A DNA stretch of 64,000 nt, taken from the NCBI RefSeq assembly GCF_019925205.1, contig NC_083560.1, positions 61,827,266-61,891,265 of the forward strand. Direction: 5' to 3'. Source of the DNA: Metopolophium dirhodum. Lineage: Eukaryota > Arthropoda > Insecta > Hemiptera > Aphididae. Positions 58,141 to 64,000 of this stretch are shown in pieces. The stretch's first letter is position 1, and each line of letters starts with the position of its first letter. The position numbers were made by a program, and so were the translations under genes. Below the pieces are notes generated by a model. It did not search any database. It had not been told where the DNA came from and saw only the letters and a program-made list of their open reading frames with translations.

Positions 58141-59480
58141 TGTTGGGTACACAATCGGCGGTTCGTATTTCCGCGCGGTTGTATGCGATATGACTAGGTC
58201 ATAATGTTGTCACCCTGCCGCCCAGCCGCCGAAAAGTGTGCGAGCGAACTTTGCACCTCCAGAGTGGGGACGGTCTCGCCACAGTCGTGCCTCCAGCGAT
58301 CCGCACCCGCCGCCATGCAAAAGTCGTCGCTTCTAAGCCGTCTAGGCAACATGTTGTTTTTCCGCCGTCTTGGCACTTTTATTGGTAAACCACATTTTTA
58401 ATCAACGCGATCCGGTGAGCCTTCGCTGCTCACGAACTCATCGTGTATGTACGTTTTGTTGTTTTCTTCGCGTTTCGAGTTCTGGCCGTCCGCGCCGACA
58501 CCGCGGCTTGATTTATTGTCCGCCGCCCGTCCGAGCTTCGCAGTGGGACCCCGGGCCGTGGTTGCCCACGTGTTTGCAGATTGAGCCGCCCGTGTTCTTC
58601 TCATGTCGCGCCGTGCGTAGTGCCGACAACGTGTATCGCTCGACCGCCTGTGTCGTGATACAACACCGTTTATTAGTTTTTCCGTCGCTCGCCCGACTCG
58701 CTGTGCGTTTCGAGCCCTGCTCGCTTCGCACCCACGTGTTCCGCCCGCCCGTCCTACGCAGTGCGAACCGTGGTCAAGCCATTTTTTTGTTGTCGTTTGT
58801 GCCGCGTCCCTACGCCGCGACAATTAATGTTTTCGCGTGACCGTTTCGCGATCTCCCTCTAACGGAAATACGAGTTCGTGTCCGCGTCGTCCAACACCTC
58901 GTCTTTACGTTTTGTACGCAGTGTCGTCGACCCATTCGTCGAAAGCGACGGGAGTGCAAGTGACGCCAGCCCCGATTGCCGCCCGCAGCTGTTGCAACGC
59001 TCCACTGGGTCAACTGCCGCGCCATCGTCGTGGTATCATCTTCCGTCCTTATCAGGTCGTACACACGCGATTTATTTGTCAACAAACACTATTTTCTTTT
59101 GCATTTGTATTATTTTTTTTGTTTCTTGATTTATTGATTCACGCGATCGTATGTGATCGCGCTTATAATACTAACCCTAGTCAGTAAGAGAGTCTTTTGC
59201 AGAACACCACAATAAATTGTTCTGCACCATATTTATCGACCCATTGTTGTTATTGTAATTAGGTACCTCTCATTCATCACCTTAGCACTCATACATCCTA
59301 AAGATTTGAACCTAGCTTTAATACAGTCCACTTTCGATCTCTCACTCTCCCCTCCTTACAGGGCTATCGACAGGTACCTACGACTTAAGTAACTACACGC
59401 CCGACGCATAACGTGTTGGCCGCCGTCCGTGCGCGCACGTATCCGTCACCGGCTTTACAGGTGCAGCCGTCATCCGCACA
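58141..59480 (+). repeat. Bel-Pao LTR 3 (3' LTR)
   Basis: 1340 bp; homology to the other LTRs stops exactly after CCGCACA at 59480, where the CCTTA target duplication begins instead of the PBS. Confidence 0.95.
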
Positions 59481-59485
59481 CCTTA
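59481..59485. repeat. Right 5-bp target duplication of Bel-Pao
   Basis: CCTTA, identical to 44158-44162. Confidence 0.85.
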
Positions 59486-59749
59486 TTTAAATTAATTTAA
59501 AAACCAAAACCTCATTGAACCCCTTATTTAAATTAATTTAAAAACCGAAACCTTACCGGAACCGATACTTTTACTTTACAAATTTGTTTACATAGGTATA
59601 AAACCAAGACAGGTAACACATTTTTTATTTTTTAAGAACCAAAAAGAAACCGAAACCGAAATTTTAGTTTTTCTAGGAACCAAACCGGAACCGAAACCGA
59701 AATTTTAGTTTCCCGGGAACCGAACAGGAACCGGAACCGCAAAAATCAT
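59486..59749. other. Right interior of the host hAT-like element
   Basis: Contains the second TTTAAATTAATTTAAAAACC copy and repeated GAACCGAAACCG words; continues the 44093-44157 sequence across the Bel-Pao insertion. Confidence 0.75.
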
Positions 59750-59766
59750 TAAGGTTCTAGTCCCTG

Positions 59767-59774
59767 AATGACAC
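59767..59774. repeat. Right 8-bp target duplication of the host hAT-like element
   Basis: AATGACAC, 7/8 identical to 44068-44075. Confidence 0.7.
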
Positions 59775-61598
59775 AGTACCTATTAATTTTCCTAAATCGG
59801 GTTTCAAAAATATTGATATGACAATATTAATGTATCGATTGTGAGACGTTTAAAATATTATATTTTTTACATAAACATAATATTATAATGAACCTTAACA
59901 CATAATCAAATGGGTTTCGACTAGACTTAAAACTTTTTTCATCAGACGTTGTACTTGTACAACATGACACTTTTCACCTTCCTTGTGTGTCATATAAGTA
60001 CCTACATAACATGCAATCGCGCAGTAGGATATTAAAACCGACCTGACCAGTCAGTGTATATAATATTTTAAATACTTATATTATAATATATTGTAATATT
60101 ATAGTGCACGTGTTGCATATGAAACTTTTTTTTTCTTTCTATTACTTGACTGAGTAAATATAAATAGACGCAGGGTTGAACTGCAGTATCTCAGTTCTCA
60201 GATGCATGTTCCTTCAAGAATCAAGATTCAATACACGTATAGAAGGTATAAATTGTACATAGAATGATACTCAACTAAACGATTTACAAGACACATTTAA
60301 AATTTAAACATTATTCATAGTTATTGTTTTTTATTTTCACCAAAAACTTGTATGATTATAATTTATAGTATGAAATTTAGTTTATATTGGATAGTAAATA
60401 TTTTAATATAGTATAAATAACAATAAAAAGTAAGCTTTTTTTTAAAAAAAAATAAGAACAATAAATGTTTTGTGCTTTTCCATGTCAATATAGGTACATC
60501 AATAAATAATTTAAAATAAATAAAACTTAATAATTCATAGACAAAAAAAAAAAGTTCCTTTAAGTATACGTCTATAGGTCCTAATTATTGTAGTGCGTAA
60601 CTTTGTATGGTTATTGTGTTCCAAACCATTTTATTTTTATAATATTTGTAACCACTAAAAACCACACAAACAATGCAGATTCCTAGGATATAACTATGTA
60701 TTGTTTATAATAATATTATGTGTTTAAAACTACTAATATTATCATTTTAAAACATCAATAGAAATGTTTGATTTCGTTTTTTTTTTTTTTTTTGTACACT
60801 ATAGGTGTAATAGTAAATATTGCACCGGTTTTTTAGAGTATCTTTTATACTTATCAGGAAATACTTTATCCAATGACTCGTACCACGCTTGAAGATGCTT
60901 TTTTTCGGCATCTTGCCCAAGCCCGTATACATGTATAATGATATAATGTTTGTTAATATAATATTATGATCCGCACAAGTTGGCGTTATCGCAAACTGGC
61001 TTCCGCCAAACATCCACATATATAATTTATTATATTGCACACGGGGATACGAATACTGAGAGCTTATATGCTTAACCTAACGCCGATTTGTGGAGCCTAC
61101 GTACATTTTCTCGGTTGTGTTCTGTTGCGAGGACGCAAATCTGCCTATTAAACTCAATGTGCGCGAACAGAATACACATATTCATAACGCGATGGCCAAA
61201 TGTCTATATCATAAACAGAAGCAAAGTTTATCTGCGACGTATAGAGCGTTGTTATTTTATCGGCAACATAAATATATATTTTAAACTACCATCTTGTACA
61301 TAATATATTTTATGCTTGCCGGCAGTAATAAAAAGGAGGATTCTTGCAACAATGCGTCTTGACTCACTATAAAATGCGTATAATATCCTGGACTTTTTTG
61401 AATTACTTTCGATATCATCAGTGACTCATCACACGACATTTGCTGCTGTTGTTTAATTATTCCACAGCTACTTATTTACGATTTCATGACTTTATCCGAT
61501 ATTCAGCGATCACACAAACACACACACATACTGTTCTTTTATACCTATATGACACTGTATATGCGATGTTAACGGATCGCGACGACAGAGAGATGGAT

Positions 61599-61617
61599 AG
61601 AGAGAGAGAGAGAGAGA
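61599..61617. repeat. (AG)n microsatellite
   Basis: About nine AG units. Confidence 0.9.
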
Positions 61618-61869
61618 TAGAGTAGGAGGTACCTCTCTACTATGTATAGGGTCGGATGCGTCGCATTGTTTAAATTCCCAAATGGTCGCATATATTCGGT
61701 GTTAAGCGATGTTTGCCGTAGCTTAGGCAATACGTGCGATTACAGCAATTCCACTGTGCGAAGAGAATTGTTTGTTTTGGTAATAAATTGGCAGTTGTTC
61801 ATTAGGTAGAAAAAAAAGAAGAATATATTATGTATTATATTATAATCCCGTTGGCCTACACATACGATT

Positions 61870-61888
61870 AAAAAAAAAAAAAAAAAAA
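61870..61888. repeat. A19 homopolymer
   Basis: Uninterrupted A-run; plausible old retroposon tail, but no body was recognised on its left. Confidence 0.8.
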
Positions 61889-63732
61889 CACTGCATAAAA
61901 CAAACCACGCGCATTACCTATATTATATTGCCATGTGTTGAAGTAGGTACACACACAATTTTTTTTAACATGCAAAATAATTACAGGAGTTGCAGGTATT
62001 ATGCCAACAGAAGATTATTAGAGTATATATAAAATCGAAACACCGTGGTATTTTAATAATAAATTCAGGAGTCCGACTATAGCTTAATAACTATTACAAT
62101 TTATAGCAATACAATATTTATACACCGTAAATAGAGATAAATGTATATAGAAAAAATAATGTGTACATACCAAGCGATTAAAATACACGATTATCGGTCC
62201 GTTATATTGTTATGCGATAGGTTTTAGAAAGTTTATATTGACAAAAACTACACACAAAACACTTCCAACAGCAGAATATCATAATATAGTTGAACAGTCG
62301 ATGCAGAGAAGTTGTCCATAGAGTTTTTAAAGGTGTGTTATTATTTATTTTAAATTTTAAGTGATGAGTGGAATATTATACATAGAAGCGATGAGTGATG
62401 AAAAACTATTTTGTCTATTCAGTAGAATGATAAAATAATGTTTCGAGACAAAATTTGGTAATGTAATACGATACAAATGTTGAATACACTGTTACCCATA
62501 ATTATTGTACTGATTGTTACAAGAATGACATGAAATAAAATAAATATTTGAAAAATAATATGAAACGTCAGGACCTAATTCAAAATACAAAAACCGAGTA
62601 AGTGGGTCTGCTGTATATTAGCTATATAGTGTGGCTCATCGTGTAATAGTTCACTGTAATGGATATGTTCAATATGAATTCAATGATAGATCATTGTAAG
62701 TATATACGACGAATTCGTTTCTGAATACAGACCATATTAATATGCTACCTTATATTTCTAATGATATTTTATGGTATGGATATTTATATTGCTTTAATGC
62801 TATAATTGATTTATTTTTCTTACACGACAAGTTTTAATTGAACTATTTTCACCTTTATTTTTTGAATAACATCTAAATAACTAATATATTATTATTTTTC
62901 TTTTAAATGATAATCTAAGTAATAATGTAATGTTTCAAGATTCCACGATTAATATTTTTTGAACTACAACAAAATAAGTAAAATTTTTATCATATTATTA
63001 TACGTTTAAATCTAATGTCGATCGCTCATAAATATGCGTATGTGGCTTTACGCTGATTATTATTTTGATTTCCAGTAAATGATACCATGTACAAAATTTT
63101 CCAGCCATAAGTGTTATAAATAATTATGATTAAAAATTAAAAATTGTTTAACATTATTTGTAAACCGTCAATATTATAATATATTTTGTAAAAAATTCAA
63201 CTATTTCGCTTAAAAACAAACATTATACACATCACACATCAATCGAAAAAAAATAAAAAAGTCAAAAGTTTCAAATATTTATAAAAAGAACGAACAGAAC
63301 AAAAACATTTTGAAAATGATATCAAGTATAGAAAATGATTAACTATATGAGTATTTAGTGAAAAAATCAATTCTCTATAATAGGTATACCTATAGTGCGA
63401 GAAACAAGTTTTTATTAGTACCTCTCAATGTACCAACAAGATCTGATTTGCTACCAGAAACCAGTTTAAAAGTTGTAGATTTCAAAGGTTGCTCTTAGCA
63501 ATGATTTTAATAAATAATACACCTTGACTTGTTCGACAAATGATTTTCACGGAAAAGCAAATGGACACTTTGTACGAAATATTTTTCGGATTGAACTCGT
63601 AACGGGGTTAGGGACCAGTCATATTATTTAGATAATTCAGTGAGGTTTTCCTGACCCTTTTTAATTATATTTTAACCATAACACGGGAGCTTAAAGAAAG
63701 ATAGATCAAATATTATGTTCCAGTCGATGTGA

Positions 63733-63853
63733 TTTATTATCACACAGTAAATTACAACAATATCAGTTACATATTAAAATATATAGTAGAACGAAAGACT
63801 TACGAATAATATGGTCATCCGTAGTAAGTTTGTGTTGGGCTGGAGTACTTGTC
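63733..63853 (-). CDS. Possible 3'-terminal exon of a host gene entering from the right (partial)
   Basis: On the minus strand, a splice acceptor (TTCATTCCAG, ending at 63854) is followed by codons DKYSSPTQTYYG and a TGA stop at 63815-63817. A short AT-rich 3' UTR comes next, then AATAAA at 63733-63738. A donor-like CATCCAG|GTACAC lies about 70 bp upstream (about 63920), which would make a small intron; the sequence before it is open for about 17 codons in the matching phase. Acceptor, stop and poly(A) signal in the right order and spacing are suggestive, yet each is a weak signal in AT-rich DNA and the 12-residue tail is not recognised. An alternative reading uses the good donor ATTC|GTAAGT at 63804 and makes this a 50-bp internal exon. 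Confidence 0.28.
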
Positions 63854-64000
63854 CTGGAATGAACGAACTATTAACATTTCATGTGTCTTATATATGCTAA
63901 CAATTGTATATGCATATGTGTACCTGGATGACTATAATATGTTTATAAGCCTTATTCCTTATCATCAATACGTCTTATGTTTATACTCCTAGTCTACAGT

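Larger units (their letters stand above)
44163..59480 (+). mobile_element. Bel-Pao LTR retrotransposon, tandem dimer (LTR-int-LTR-int-LTR)
   Basis: Two complete internal regions alternate with three 1340-bp LTRs at an exact 6989-bp period. Each LTR begins TGTTGGGTACAC and ends CATCCGCACA. Every position compared between the repeats was identical, including both complete protein translations. A single CCTTA duplication flanks the array. The DNA is markedly richer in G+C than the surroundings. The order protease-RT-RNaseH-integrase, the gag type and the 5-bp duplication place it in Bel-Pao. No envelope frame is present. The simplest history is one insertion followed by LTR-LTR unequal recombination; an assembly duplication would look the same. 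Confidence 0.95.
44076..59766. mobile_element. hAT-like non-autonomous element carrying the Bel-Pao insertion
   Basis: Termini CAGGGACTAGAACCTTA (44076-44092) and TAAGGTTCTAGTCCCTG (59750-59766) are perfect 17-bp inverted repeats, bounded by a 7/8-matched 8-bp duplication. Without the Bel-Pao array and one copy of its CCTTA duplication, the element is 368 bp. The interior is made of GAACCGGAACCGAAACCG words and a roughly 41-bp direct repeat (CCTTATTTAAATTAATTT..AAACC) straddling the insertion point. It is related to 12455-12792. No coding capacity. Confidence 0.8.
59775..63732. other. AT-rich non-coding stretch
   Basis: No supported gene. Slightly GC-richer around 60890-61210 with short overlapping frames on both strands that I do not recognise. 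Contains (AG)n at 61599-61617 and an A-run at 61870-61888. Confidence 0.45.

Overview
The window looks like gene-poor nuclear DNA of an insect, most likely an aphid or close hemipteran relative. That call is an inference from very AT-rich sequence with scattered CpG-containing patches, abundant taggtacctac-like strings, ATT/TA/CA microsatellites and the kinds of insect transposable elements present (Bel-Pao, hAT, MULE/Foldback-like, LINE). No bacterial gene organisation, rRNA, tRNA or CRISPR array was found. No complete host gene can be supported; the only host-gene hint is a possible 3'-terminal exon with a poly(A) signal on the minus strand at the right edge (about 63.73-63.85 kb).

The dominant feature is a Bel-Pao LTR retrotransposon at 44163-59480, arranged as LTR - gag-pol - LTR - gag-pol - LTR with an exact 6989-bp period. 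The three LTRs are 1340 bp each, and both 1757-codon gag-pol frames are intact, with zinc knuckles, protease, reverse transcriptase, RNase H and integrase residues all present. PBS, polypurine tract and a pre-PPT hairpin occur once per internal region. One 5-bp target duplication (CCTTA) flanks the whole array, so it behaves as one insertion that later became a tandem dimer, unless the assembly has duplicated it. It sits inside a 368-bp hAT-like element with 17-bp perfect TIRs and an 8-bp (7/8) target duplication.

The second notable object is a Foldback/MULE-like element at 16625-19943. It has two long inverted arms built of 135/147-bp tandem units around a roughly 0.7-kb single-copy centre, flanked by a perfect 9-bp duplication (GTATACCGG). 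A degenerate MULE-transposase C-terminus lies at 26.94-27.29 kb.

Other elements: a 1.1-kb hAT-like element with perfect 8-bp TSD (13103-14201); a pair of nested hAT-like elements with both target duplications readable (35439-36505, containing 35466-36075); a relative of the inner one at 23528-24059; a long imperfect palindromic element (39621-40423); and 5'-truncated LINE tails at about 8.4, 10.3, 29.65 and 32.43 kb, the last with a 13-bp TSD. Three unrelated non-coding tandem duplications lie at 15.1-15.9, 21.0-21.9 and 28.9-29.9 kb. The rest is AT-rich DNA with microsatellites and a few GC-richer patches (about 11.8-12.4, 27.6-28.3 and 42.5-43.3 kb) that could be first-exon or promoter regions, but carry no recognisable protein.
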